This document shows, in pieces, positions 16,097 to 24,386 of a stretch of 64,000 nucleotides of DNA. Position 1 is the stretch's first letter. Each line of letters starts with the position of its first letter. The notes beneath the pieces were generated by a model. That model was not told the origin of the DNA, did not search any database, and worked only from the letters and a program-made list of their open reading frames with translations. The position numbers and the translations under genes are program-made. The DNA lies in the NCBI RefSeq assembly GCF_015350795.1, contig NZ_JADKSH010000001.1, forward strand, positions 682,461 through 746,460, in the 5' to 3' direction. Source of the DNA: Microbacterium sp. VKM Ac-2870. Its GTDB lineage: Bacteria > Actinomycetota > Actinomycetes > Actinomycetales > Microbacteriaceae.

Positions 16097-16792
16097 CTAC
16101 GGCAGGATGTCGGTCGCTAGGAGACGTTGGCACAAGTCGAGCAGCGCTGTCAGCCCGGCCGCGCCATTTCGTATGATTTGGACGCTGTGCAGACCAGCGC
16201 TTTGCGCTCCGTCGACGTCAATCTGCGGGTCGTCTCCGATGTACAAGACGGCCTCGGGGCGAAGTCCCAGCCGATCGCACGCAATAATGAACGTTTCCGG
16301 CGCCGGCTTAGCGATACCGATCTCCTCGGACACCAGCGCGAATTCGACGTAGTTGTTCAATCCGGTTTGGTGCAGCTTCATTCGCTGCATGAGTGTCGCA
16401 CCGTTGGTGAGGATCCCAAGGCGGAATCTGCCGCCTAGCAGACACAGCGCGTCGAGAGTGTCAGGGTAGAGACTCCAGCTTTCGCTGTACCGGAGTAGGT
16501 AGTCGTCATAGAGCCTCCCGAGTTCCTCGGGGACAACAGGCGCAGACCCAGGAAGCGCAGCGGCCAAGAAGGCCTCCATCCGCCACGCCCGGGTGAGGGA
16601 CATGGGGACATGATTGTGAGGCTCCGGCGGAAAGCGATGCTCGGTTTCACGCCACAGGCGCCAGCATTCCGGATCGGGTTGGATTCCGTGGTCCGGCGCC
16701 CATTGGGTGAAGGCGCGCCTGGCGGAACCGCTGTGATCCAGAAGCGTGTCGTCGAGGTCGAAGAGCACGCCCTTGATGTGTGTCCTACCCAC
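16097..16792 (-). CDS. HAD-superfamily phosphatase, last gene of the NeuB operon
   Basis: A 231-residue HAD hydrolase of subfamily IA. Motif I is GVLFDLDDTLLDH (nucleophile and acid Asp), motif II ILTNGA, motif III K (AKPAPETF) and motif IV YIGDDPQIDVDGAQSAG. The closest general picture is YjjG or N-acylneuraminate-9-phosphatase. It overlaps the DapA-type gene by 8 bases and completes a five-gene operon. In that context it could remove a phosphate from the sugar acid made by the NeuB homologue; this is inference, since HAD substrates cannot be read from sequence. Confidence 0.88.
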   Translation of the reverse strand: MGRTHIKGVLFDLDDTLLDHSGSARRAFTQWAPDHGIQPDPECWRLWRETEHRFPPEPHNHVPMSLTRAWRMEAFLAAALPGSAPVVPEELGRLYDDYLLRYSESWSLYPDTLDALCLLGGRFRLGILTNGATLMQRMKLHQTGLNNYVEFALVSEEIGIAKPAPETFIIACDRLGLRPEAVLYIGDDPQIDVDGAQSAGLHSVQIIRNGAAGLTALLDLCQRLLATDILP

Positions 16793-17675
16793 GGTCGAGA
16801 AGTGGCATAACGTCGTGCACGATCTCCGCCCGTCCCTCGGGTGTTAAGGGCAGGAGTGGAGTGCGTACTCTGTCGGATTCGATGACTCCTTGAAGCGCGA
16901 GGATGTGCTTGAACTTTGCAATGAAGCCACCCTTGGGTATGGACAGGAACATAGTGACGGGAGACAACTGGGTCGCGATACGGTATGCCTCTTCAGAGTC
17001 CCCGTTTTCGTAGGCCCGGTGTAGTGCGGCAATCTGACGGGGCAAGATGTTACCGATGGCGGTGGCGGAACCGCGCCCGCCGGCGCGTAGGCCCTGAAAT
17101 AGCATCATGTCCTCTCCCACGATTGTGGTGACGCTTGGCGCCGCCTCACCGAAGATTCGGAAGAGCGCGGGATCCGCAGTCGCGATCTTCGCGTACTTGA
17201 TGTTGGGGGCTTGCCTGCTCGCTTGCACGAGTACCGCTGGGGTCAGACGAATCCCGTTTGATCCGTCGTAGAGCATCACATCGAGGCTCGTCGACGCAGC
17301 GACGGCTGCGTAATGGGCGACCTGTGGACCGGCGCTGCTGTCGAAGTAGATGGGTGGAATGAGCATTACGCAGTCGGCACCAGCAGCTTCTGCGGCGATG
17401 ACTAGCTCGATAGTTTCCGCGGTGCCGTCGCTACCGACGCCCACAGTGACCGGGACTCGACCTGCGACATGCGCGATGCCGGCCTGAGCGACACGGATTC
17501 GCTCGTCATGTGTGAGGCCGAAGAACTCTCCAGTCGAGCCGAGGAGGATTACGCCTCGTGCGCCCCCCTCAATAACGTGGTCGATGAGCCGGCGAAGTGA
17601 GGACTCGTCTATGGACCCGTCCGCATGGAATGGCGTAACAAGGAGAGTGTTCGCACCTGTCAGGTCCAGCGTCAT
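16785..17675 (-). CDS. DapA/NanA-superfamily aldolase or lyase
   Basis: A 296-residue TIM-barrel Schiff-base enzyme. Visible family motifs are LLGSTGEFFGLTHDER (the G-S/T-T-G-E loop), VTVGVGS, VMLIPPIYF, VMLYDG (the catalytic Tyr) and IKYAKIA with the Schiff-base Lys. Members include dihydrodipicolinate synthase and N-acetylneuraminate lyase; the product usually condenses or splits pyruvate. The presence of a NeuB homologue points to a 2-keto-3-deoxy acid as substrate. It overlaps the MFS gene by 4 bases (ATGA). Precise specificity is unknown. Confidence 0.88.
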   Translation of the reverse strand: MTLDLTGANTLLVTPFHADGSIDESSLRRLIDHVIEGGARGVILLGSTGEFFGLTHDERIRVAQAGIAHVAGRVPVTVGVGSDGTAETIELVIAAEAAGADCVMLIPPIYFDSSAGPQVAHYAAVAASTSLDVMLYDGSNGIRLTPAVLVQASRQAPNIKYAKIATADPALFRIFGEAAPSVTTIVGEDMMLFQGLRAGGRGSATAIGNILPRQIAALHRAYENGDSEEAYRIATQLSPVTMFLSIPKGGFIAKFKHILALQGVIESDRVRTPLLPLTPEGRAEIVHDVMPLLDRG

Positions 17676-18820
17676 GAGGTGGCCTTTCTCTTGGTTCGGG
17701 CAAGTGGCAGGAAAACGAGGCTAACGATTGCTGCGCCAGCCATTGTGAGTAGTGCGCTGGAGAAGCTAGCGCTAAGTTGTTGTCCCGCGACGAACGTGAG
17801 CACAGCAGTGCCCAATCCCATGGCGAGCGATGCGTATAGCCCCTGCGCTGCGCCTTGATCGTCAACGTCGATGTGGTCGCGGACGTACATCGCAAATGCG
17901 AGGTGAGTCGTCGCATACGATCCGGCGTGGAGAAGCTGGGAGAAGGCGAGCATCTCCCAGTTGCTGGCGAAGGCGAGAAGAGTCCAGCGGCCAGTGGCGA
18001 CCAGTGCGCCAATCGCGAACAGTGAACGGTACCCAAGGCTCTCGAAGCGCGCGCGGGCCAACGAGAAGAGTGCGAATTCGCTGAGGGGTGCGAGGACGAG
18101 CAGCAACGGTACCGCAGTTGGTGAGGCGATCTCCCCCGCACGGATAGCGCCGAAGCTGTAGTACGCCGCGTGCGAGCCTTGCACGAGCGTGGCGATTGTG
18201 AGGCAAGCAAGGAACGCACGATTGCGGAGGAGAGTAACGAATCCGTGCGCGCCGGATCCACGGAGGTCGAGCGCCGCTGCCTCCCGAGGATGGATGAAGC
18301 CAACCAGCGCCATGAGCAGGCATGATCCGATGAGGGCGTACACGAGCACTGGTGTGCCTAGCGCCGAGGCCAGCCAGCCCGCGACGAGCGTACCGATCAT
18401 GAAGCCCGCGGAACCTAGCGCGCGGGTGGGCCCGTAGGGCAACAGCTTCTGCCGTGCGGCAACAGTCGCGACCGTCTCGTTCAGCGGCAGCATGATCGGG
18501 TAAATCAGTCCGAAGACCACCGAGACCGCAATGAGCAAGGGAAAGCCAGTTACGAGGATGTAAGGAACCGCCATCGCGGTGATCAGCCATGGCACGACCC
18601 TGCTCAATCGCAGCAATGTCGCGTGCCGGTTCAGGGCTGGGTAGATGGCTGCGACGGTGATAGACCTCGCCACCAGGGAACAAGCGACTGCAGTGCCGAT
18701 CTCCGCGACCGAGAACCCTCGCCCCGCCAGCCACAGGCCCCAATACGACTGGAATACCGCCCAGCTGACGAAGAACGTCAAGAACCGGGTGGAGACCCAT
18801 GCGCGGATGCTCAGTGTCAT
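17672..18820 (-). CDS. MFS transporter, HcaT/LacY-like, probable exporter
   Basis: A 382-residue membrane protein with about 12 hydrophobic segments, beginning TRFLTFFVSWAVFQSYWGLWLAGRGFSVAEIGTA. That opening, and the region LPLNETVATVAARQ, are reminiscent of the MFS_1-like group holding 3-phenylpropionate transporter HcaT and nucleoside:H+ symporters. It overlaps the genes on both sides by 4 bases, so the five proteins are translated together. In a biosynthetic operon it may export the product; import of a precursor is the alternative. Confidence 0.87.
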   Translation of the reverse strand: MTLSIRAWVSTRFLTFFVSWAVFQSYWGLWLAGRGFSVAEIGTAVACSLVARSITVAAIYPALNRHATLLRLSRVVPWLITAMAVPYILVTGFPLLIAVSVVFGLIYPIMLPLNETVATVAARQKLLPYGPTRALGSAGFMIGTLVAGWLASALGTPVLVYALIGSCLLMALVGFIHPREAAALDLRGSGAHGFVTLLRNRAFLACLTIATLVQGSHAAYYSFGAIRAGEIASPTAVPLLLVLAPLSEFALFSLARARFESLGYRSLFAIGALVATGRWTLLAFASNWEMLAFSQLLHAGSYATTHLAFAMYVRDHIDVDDQGAAQGLYASLAMGLGTAVLTFVAGQQLSASFSSALLTMAGAAIVSLVFLPLARTKRKATS

Positions 18821-19602
18821 GCCAGAATTTCCCTCAGTTTCGCGACCAGCCCCTCCCCCGCCGCTGCCGAGGGGTAGAGCTCGTCAATGCGCACCGGTTC
18901 GTCGCCAACTCTGACAAACATCCCTGTGCTGGGATCTGGTCGCAACAACTGATCTACGCAAGTCTCGATCCCGCGTTCGAGAGAGCCAGACGGCGCGACC
19001 CCGCTTTCCAGGACGATCTTCGTCGGCAAGCGTGTTCCCGGATGGATTGCATTAACGGCCACACTCACAGACTTCCATCGTCTCGCGAACACCTGGGTCG
19101 TCACGAGCAAAAGTGCCTTCGACTGGCGGTACGAGTCCTCACGGCTCCAGCGGCCGGTCAGCTGCAGATCGTTCCCATCCACCAGTTCCTGGTTGATCGA
19201 GGCCACGTTGAGAACACGACTGCCGTCGCCAAGCCACGGCTCGAGTCCCTCCATGATCGCGATAGGTGCGAGGACATTCACGGCAAGACGGGACTCGACG
19301 CCGTCCTCTGTTACCTGTCTAGTGGCGTCCGGTGGTCCGTATCCGAGCGCAGCATTGTTGACGAGGACGTCGATCCGCGCAGCTTTTCGTTGAGCCTGTG
19401 CAACAAGGCTCTGCACTTGGGCGCGTGAGCTCAGGTCCGCGGGCAGGAGATGAGCGCCTGCGGCAGCGAGTTTTCGCCCCTGCTCGACGTGCCGGACATG
19501 GGCTAGCACCGTCCAGCCCCTTTCGAGCAGGTCTTCGCACATCCCCGTCCCGAGGCCTCCGGCCGCGCCGGTGATCAGCGCGACCGGCGCCCCTCCGTTC
19601 AC
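18817..19602 (-). CDS. Short-chain dehydrogenase/reductase
   Basis: A 261-residue SDR. The cofactor motif is ALITGAAGGLGTGM (TGxxxGxG), with DVLVNNAALGYG (NNAG-type) and the catalytic S-Y-K set spread over VLNVASINQEL and DSYRQSKALL. The start is a GTG at 19602 that overlaps the neuB stop as GTGA; a longer open frame upstream lies within neuB. SDRs reduce or oxidise a keto or hydroxy group with NAD(P)H; here perhaps a modification of the nonulosonate-like product. It ends four bases into the MFS gene. Confidence 0.88.
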   Translation of the reverse strand: MNGGAPVALITGAAGGLGTGMCEDLLERGWTVLAHVRHVEQGRKLAAAGAHLLPADLSSRAQVQSLVAQAQRKAARIDVLVNNAALGYGPPDATRQVTEDGVESRLAVNVLAPIAIMEGLEPWLGDGSRVLNVASINQELVDGNDLQLTGRWSREDSYRQSKALLLVTTQVFARRWKSVSVAVNAIHPGTRLPTKIVLESGVAPSGSLERGIETCVDQLLRPDPSTGMFVRVGDEPVRIDELYPSAAAGEGLVAKLREILA

Positions 19603-20660
19603 GCCGTCGCGTCCACGAGATCCGAGAACCGGAGCACGTGTTCGTCCTCCACATCTCGGGCGAGACATGAACCCACGACCTCACCCAAGGCAGCCGGGCG
19701 GATCCCCGGTCGTCCCGACGTCTTCGCAACGAGCATGCTTCGATCCACAATGGTGCCCGCCTGATGATTCCCCCGGACGACGAGCGTCTTGGACATCTTC
19801 GCCAACGCGGGCGCCTCCGCGGGCAGTTGCTGCTTGACCGAGGAGCCGAGCGCTACGCGCACTGTGGCGAGATCTTCCACCATCGCCTTGAGCTCGGCCG
19901 GGGTCTGGGAAAAGTGGTGGTCACTTCCCGGGGCGCCCTTGTCGAGAGTGAAGTGCCGCTCAACAACCCTGGCACCCAGGGTGTACGCAGCGATGGGCAC
20001 CACTGGAAGGATGTCGTGCCCGGAGTATCCGATTACGACGTGCGGGAACAATCGTCGATAGGTATCGATTACCCGCAGATTCAGTTGTTCGGGCTGGGCA
20101 GGATAGGTGGCGGTGCATTGCAGCAGCGCGAAGCTGGCACCTACGCCGTCGAGAACGGAGACGGCCGTCACGACATCCGACAAGTTCGCACCACCAGAGC
20201 TCACAATGATCGGTAGCCCCGTCTTGCCTGCCGCTTCGAGCAGTGGCGAGTTGGTGAGGTCTCCGGACGCGATCTTGACGGCGGGGAGGCCGAGCCGCAC
20301 GATGAAATCCAGACTTGCCTCATCGAAAGCGGTGGTGAAGAAGTCGATCCCGAGTTCAGCGGCGAGGGCCGCAAGTTCGCGATACTCACCTTCGCCAAAT
20401 TCCAGCGCCTGTCGATGCTCGCCGTAGGTTGCGCCATAGCTGTTGCGACCACCATAGGGCTTTTCGAGCATCTCACGGGTGAACAGGCCTTGATTGTCAC
20501 GCTTCTGGAGCTTCACCGCGGACGCACCCGATTCCGCGGCCGAGATAAAGAGCTCCTTGGCGGCAGCGAGATCTCCGCCATGGTTATGACCAATCTCAGC
20601 GATTACATACGCCGGCGAGGTGTCAGAAACTTCAGTCGATCCGATTCGCAAAGCACGCAT
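19599..20660 (-). CDS. neuB: NeuB-family synthase (PEP-dependent sialic-acid-type condensing enzyme)
   Basis: A 353-residue protein starting at the ATG with GAGGGG upstream; a 371-residue reading from 20714 has no such site. The TIM barrel holds YVIAEIGHNHGGDLAAAKEL, AVKLQKRDN, DFFTTAFDEASLDFI, VKIASGDLTNSPLL, ATYPAQPEQLNLRVI and VIGYSGHD, then VERHFTLDKGAPGSDHHFS, all typical of NeuB. A C-terminal SAF (antifreeze-like) domain follows (AKMSKTLVVRGNHQAGTIVDRSML, ending LRFSDL). NeuB enzymes join phosphoenolpyruvate to an N-acylhexosamine. No CMP-synthetase (NeuA) or epimerase (NeuC) is nearby. First gene of the five-gene operon. Confidence 0.9.
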   Translation of the reverse strand: MRALRIGSTEVSDTSPAYVIAEIGHNHGGDLAAAKELFISAAESGASAVKLQKRDNQGLFTREMLEKPYGGRNSYGATYGEHRQALEFGEGEYRELAALAAELGIDFFTTAFDEASLDFIVRLGLPAVKIASGDLTNSPLLEAAGKTGLPIIVSSGGANLSDVVTAVSVLDGVGASFALLQCTATYPAQPEQLNLRVIDTYRRLFPHVVIGYSGHDILPVVPIAAYTLGARVVERHFTLDKGAPGSDHHFSQTPAELKAMVEDLATVRVALGSSVKQQLPAEAPALAKMSKTLVVRGNHQAGTIVDRSMLVAKTSGRPGIRPAALGEVVGSCLARDVEDEHVLRFSDLVDATA

Positions 20661-20944
20661 AGTACCCCTCAGTGATGAATGGTGAATTCGTAGCGAGATT
20701 TCGTGAACGTCCATTGACGAGCCTAAGTCGATGGGTCATCGCCCGAAAGCTCCATGCCTGGACCCATTCGAAGTAGAAGTTAAGAATCTGCTGAATAGGC
20801 GTCGACCCTGAAACAGTCGCGTACGCTAACGGAAACAAAGGCTGAACTGCGCCGAAATTTCCCAACAGCCGATAACCGCAAAACGCGGTCAGCGCAACAT
20901 CGCGAGTCGCTGACTGGGGCAAGCCATACTCATCACATGATCGC

Positions 20945-21191
20945 GGCGAAAGACCAGCCAGACCCAGCAAGGACGTGGCTATTCGAGCGAGTGAGCACAT
21001 ACGTCCGTCTCGATGCTTCCGCCGCGTCGATAGCCGCTACACCGAGCCTCTCGGCGCCAGACTGGCGAGGGCTTCGATCTTCTGAGTATCCACCGCTTCG
21101 AACTAGCCGCCGACGATAGTCTTCGAGGTTCGCGAACGCTGCGCCGACCCGGCTCCGAGTCGGATGCCGGGATGATGATGCCGTGCACCAC
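20945..21191 (-). pseudogene. Decayed DUF3846-type gene
   Basis: After GGAGGACATCTC, a GTG start gives VVHGIIIPASDSEPGRRS, which is the characteristic N-terminus of DUF3846 proteins of actinobacterial phages and mobile elements. Continuation (FANLEDYRR, then FEAVDTQKIEAL, RLGV) needs changes of frame and meets stops. I read it as a frameshifted remnant. The remaining part of the 700-base space before neuB (20661-20944) holds nothing I can name, except presumably the neuB promoter. Confidence 0.45.
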
Positions 21192-21292
21192 GAGATGTCC
21201 TCCTTCACACATGCGGCCAGAGAACGCGGAGAGCTCTCTGTCTGAACCGTTGAATGCGAACGAGACGTCGTGGCGAATATGAAGGGTGGTGC

Positions 21293-21353
21293 GCGGGCGA
21301 CCGGCGGGAGAACAACGTCCGTAAAGGACGACTCATCCCGACCGGTCGCCCGC
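21293..21353. other. Long nested inverted repeat (61 bases)
   Basis: GCGGGCGACCGG (21293-21304) pairs perfectly with CCGGTCGCCCGC (21342-21353). Inside it GGGA pairs with TCCC, and inside that CGTCC with GGACG around a GTAAA loop. It starts 11 bases after the stop of the RHH gene on the minus strand. There is no U-run, so it may be a processing, attachment or regulatory structure as easily as a terminator. Confidence 0.55.
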
Positions 21354-21363
21354 AGGTGGTACG

Positions 21364-21708
21364 TCAGCTGCTGACCGGCTTCGCGGATCGCGTGGTCTTC
21401 GTCGCCGGAGCGGCGTCGAAGATTGCGGCGATCGCGTTACGCTTGCCAGCTGCCTCGCGTTCAATCTCTTCGCGAGCAGCCTGGGCGAGGCGCTGGAGCG
21501 CCGGGTCGGCCTTGGCGAGCTCGATCCAGGCATCGATGGCGAGGCGGACCTCGTCGGTGACGCTGCGATCACGCAGCTGGGCGATGATGTCCAGCTGGGT
21601 GCGGGTGGACTCGTTGAGTCTCACCGCGAGGGGTTTGATCGGGCCGTAGCTGAGTCCGTTGGCGGACGTGCTCGTGGCGGGCGGGGCGTTGACGTTGGAC
21701 TCGCTCAT
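21364..21708 (-). CDS. Ribbon-helix-helix-like accessory protein
   Basis: A 114-residue protein with a Ser/Ala-rich leader, then PLAVRLNESTRTQLDIIAQLRDRSVTDEVRLAIDAWIEL (about residues 26-64), which fits a CopG/RHH strand-helix-helix: a strand with alternating residues, then two helices with the usual SVTDEVR second helix start. A basic tail follows. GGAGGTGACC lies 8 bases upstream. Proteins like this act as relaxosome accessory factors or plasmid repressors in mobile elements; which one is not known. Confidence 0.65.
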   Translation of the reverse strand: MSESNVNAPPATSTSANGLSYGPIKPLAVRLNESTRTQLDIIAQLRDRSVTDEVRLAIDAWIELAKADPALQRLAQAAREEIEREAAGKRNAIAAIFDAAPATKTTRSAKPVSS

Positions 21709-22092
21709 GTGGGCGGGTCACCTCCTTGACGGGTGCGGCCGAGAACTCCAAGGGTTCTCTACGAGACCGCAGACCGGCAAGGACGGAACGGAGCGTAAGT
21801 GCGGGGCTGTGCACTTCCGCTGCTAGTCCCCGGTTCAAATTGAAACACGAAGCGAAAGGTGCCGCGACCGTCCTATCGGTGATCAAGAGGCACGCAATGT
21901 TGCCACTCTTGACTACCCCCTGATCAATGCGCGAAGTCACGAGTTACCGAACAAATCGCGACTGATTCACATCGAGGTTACATTGAAGGAGGACCTCAAT
22001 TGATACTTGCCTCGGCATACGGATAGCGGAGAACGCAGGTACGGTCGCGCTCGCCGATATGAAGCTGTGAGAAGGCCCCGATACAGAACGTC

Positions 22093-22120
22093 AAAATCGG
22101 CGCCTCGGAGGAGGCGCCGA
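22093..22120 (-). terminator. Rho-independent terminator on the minus strand
   Basis: TCGGCGCCTC (22097-22106) and GAGGCGCCGA (22111-22120) form a perfect 10-bp stem; the minus-strand transcript continues with TTTT (22096-22093). It lies 45 bases downstream of the 71-residue gene. Confidence 0.8.
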
Positions 22121-22164
22121 CCACGAACAAGCATCGGGATCCATCGGGACGAAGCATCATCCTT

Positions 22165-22380
22165 CTATATCGAGGGGTCGGATTCATCCGCATCGGCAAC
22201 TCGAGAAGTCAAAAAATCATCGTCGACCAGGTCTGGAGTAATCCCGTCAAAATCAACAATGCGATCATCTGGACTTTCAACACTACCAAGCAGTATTCCG
22301 GAAGGGCCCAACCAATATTTCCGCTTTGCCAGCGGAATTATCGTTGTGAACTCCGCCATATTCTCACTCTTCTCATTCAT
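22165..22380 (-). CDS. Small acidic protein (71 residues) of unknown function
   Basis: From the ATG at 22378-22380, preceded by a near-perfect AAAGGAGGTGAT ribosome binding site, and followed by a strong terminator. The sequence starts MNEKSENMAEFTTIIPLAKR, continues KYWLGPSGILLGSVESPDDR and becomes strongly acidic (VDFDGITPDLVDDDF, ADADESDPSI). No Cys, so a lanthipeptide precursor is unlikely; no signal peptide or membrane helix. It lies in an AT-rich patch, 74 bases after the large membrane protein, and probably forms an operon with it. Function not recognised; partner, inhibitor or substrate of the membrane protein are possibilities. Confidence 0.65.
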   Translation of the reverse strand: MNEKSENMAEFTTIIPLAKRKYWLGPSGILLGSVESPDDRIVDFDGITPDLVDDDFLTSRVADADESDPSI

Positions 22381-22454
22381 ATCACCTCCTTTGGTAACGC
22401 TTGAATAATCGACTTGCGATGTGGACACATCAGCCTCCTGATTATATCTCTCGC

Positions 22455-24242
22455 CTATGAATTTGCAATACGACGTCCGGTGAAGTATCTCTGCACTGAG
22501 GAACGCAGTTGCCACGATCCAATCGTCGCCACAAGGTTAATGCCGGCTACAGTGACCGCACCTATCCAGAGCGCGCGCTCCAACTGCGGCTCAGGGACAA
22601 CAATCACATAGAGGGCCGCGGCGTACAGCGCTGAACCCATGGTTACACCCGCCGACACCTTCGCCGCCAGCACGCCGCCCAGCGCCGAGTATCTATTCTC
22701 TATGCCGACCCACAACGCCGCAACTGCAGGAAGGGCGAGTAGGACGGCGACCAGGTCAGTGGACTGAAGCGATACACCCCAGAGTTGGAGTTTTATCGCG
22801 GCGCAGAGACAAATAATAGCTGTGGCGGCGAAGGATGAAAGTGCGGCTGGAGCCATCGACCCCGGCATTCTCTCAAAAAAGTCATTCACAACGACATGCC
22901 CCGAAAAGCTGCGCCCATTTCGCACATAGAGATGCGACGACCGCTGGCCGAGCCTTGCCTGGAATCCAACGTGGTCTGCGTGAAATCCTGCCGAGCTGGG
23001 ATCCGATCGAACAATCTCTTGCGAGGCCAAATATGTCCCCTCCGCGCCTTGAATCTGCAGGTGATAACTCGACGTTCGACTTGCATTGTCCAGAGGGTAG
23101 CTGATCACCGACGACTGAACACCAAACGTCTGCCGGGCTGAATCGAGAGCTCGGAGCACCAACTGCCAAGTCACAATAAGAAACCTGCGAGCAAGTCCGG
23201 CCCCATCCTGTACAGGCTGCCGGTGACCCACCCGCGTAACCACCATCTTTCGCTCCATGGAGACTCGAAGTGTTCTCGTAAGGGTGGCTACGAGTCCCGA
23301 CCCGGCGGCAGCAGGAACGGGAAACTCGGCAACAACACACACCGCGTACCTCTTGCGGAGCCGACTGATCAGTAGAATTGCCGCCTGTATGATCTGATCA
23401 TGTCTGGATTCGACACCCGGCAGAGCTCGGATATTCTCGCAAACTCGGTTCACATATGAATCGAAAGGAACGGCTCCAGTGTCGGATCTGGAGAGAATTT
23501 CATACACTCGCACTTCAATTTGGTCACGGTAGATCGCGAGCGCGTCTTCGTTAACTTCGGAAACGAGATAGCGAATTACGGCAGCGGAATAAGCGATTGC
23601 CTGGACCTGCGTCAGAGACGAAACTCTTTCTCCCCCTATGATGAACTTCACGCTATTCAATAGAGTACTTTTGGGTTGAAGAATGAGAGGGGTAACCATC
23701 GGGCCCGAAGAATCGGCGTCAGGTGCCGAAATGGTGAAGGTGGAGTGTATAGAAGTCGACCGCGTGTATAGTGTGGCTCGTTCCGATATTCGCAGGATGC
23801 GTGATCTAGGCTTGCACACCATCTGAAAGAAAAACTGGGCACTGATCAGGCGATTGTCGCGCCTGAGGGCGTCGAAATACTGATCGACGAGCGTCAATTG
23901 GGCGAACTTCTCACGCGGAGCCGGTTTGCGCCCTGCTCTCGTCTGCGTCTGCGCAATACGAACGCCGAGGAGATATACAACGAAGAGGCCAATTGCCGCC
24001 AAGGCAAGGCCTGCCTGCGGCCACGGATCATCACGCAAGCCAGGATCTGAGGTGACGTAGCTCACAGCGGTCATTGCCGCCATAGCTACCGACGCCGTGA
24101 TGAACAGCAGACGGACTGATCGATGAGTGAATGCACCCGCCACGCGACGCCGCATGGTCGAGGCGAGTTGGCTCACAGCCATCGAAAGGTGCTCAGCTGC
24201 GGAGTAGCTCCCTGATCCAGGTGGAACACCTTCGTGACTCAC
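22455..24242 (-). CDS. Large membrane protein of unknown function (595 residues)
   Basis: Starts at a GTG with GAGGGG 8 bases upstream. Two membrane helices lie near the N-terminus (about residues 45-65 and 78-97), then a soluble domain of about 350 residues (VDQYFDALRRDNRLISAQFFFQM, AIYRDQIEVRVYEIL, RKRYAVCVVAEFPVPAAAG), and four hydrophobic segments close the protein (about 450-570, LSSFAATAIICLCAAI to VTVAGINLVATIGS). The base composition is clearly more AT-rich than the surroundings, indicating separate acquisition. I do not recognise the family. The plan (membrane pairs around a cytoplasmic domain) resembles some signalling or abortive-type effectors, but this is only a comparison of layout. 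Confidence 0.75.
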   Translation of the reverse strand: MSHEGVPPGSGSYSAAEHLSMAVSQLASTMRRRVAGAFTHRSVRLLFITASVAMAAMTAVSYVTSDPGLRDDPWPQAGLALAAIGLFVVYLLGVRIAQTQTRAGRKPAPREKFAQLTLVDQYFDALRRDNRLISAQFFFQMVCKPRSRILRISERATLYTRSTSIHSTFTISAPDADSSGPMVTPLILQPKSTLLNSVKFIIGGERVSSLTQVQAIAYSAAVIRYLVSEVNEDALAIYRDQIEVRVYEILSRSDTGAVPFDSYVNRVCENIRALPGVESRHDQIIQAAILLISRLRKRYAVCVVAEFPVPAAAGSGLVATLTRTLRVSMERKMVVTRVGHRQPVQDGAGLARRFLIVTWQLVLRALDSARQTFGVQSSVISYPLDNASRTSSYHLQIQGAEGTYLASQEIVRSDPSSAGFHADHVGFQARLGQRSSHLYVRNGRSFSGHVVVNDFFERMPGSMAPAALSSFAATAIICLCAAIKLQLWGVSLQSTDLVAVLLALPAVAALWVGIENRYSALGGVLAAKVSAGVTMGSALYAAALYVIVVPEPQLERALWIGAVTVAGINLVATIGSWQLRSSVQRYFTGRRIANS

Positions 24243-24386
24243 ACAACCAGCCCCTCGCAGATTTCAACAATAGCGGGATGCTACTCTCCCTCAGGCCTCG
24301 ATTGCTATCGCGGCGCGAGCGTCGCAGCGACCTTCGCCGACTCGAGGTGAACCCCCGTTCGACGAGGTCGCTCGAGGGTCCGACCG

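Noticed and set aside
20632..21000. A 122-codon minus-strand frame before neuB
   Set aside because: It overlaps the neuB start in another frame, lacks a ribosome binding site and has no coherent pattern.
22165..22380. The 71-residue protein as a RiPP precursor
   Set aside because: There is no Cys, no typical leader/core border and no modification enzyme nearby.
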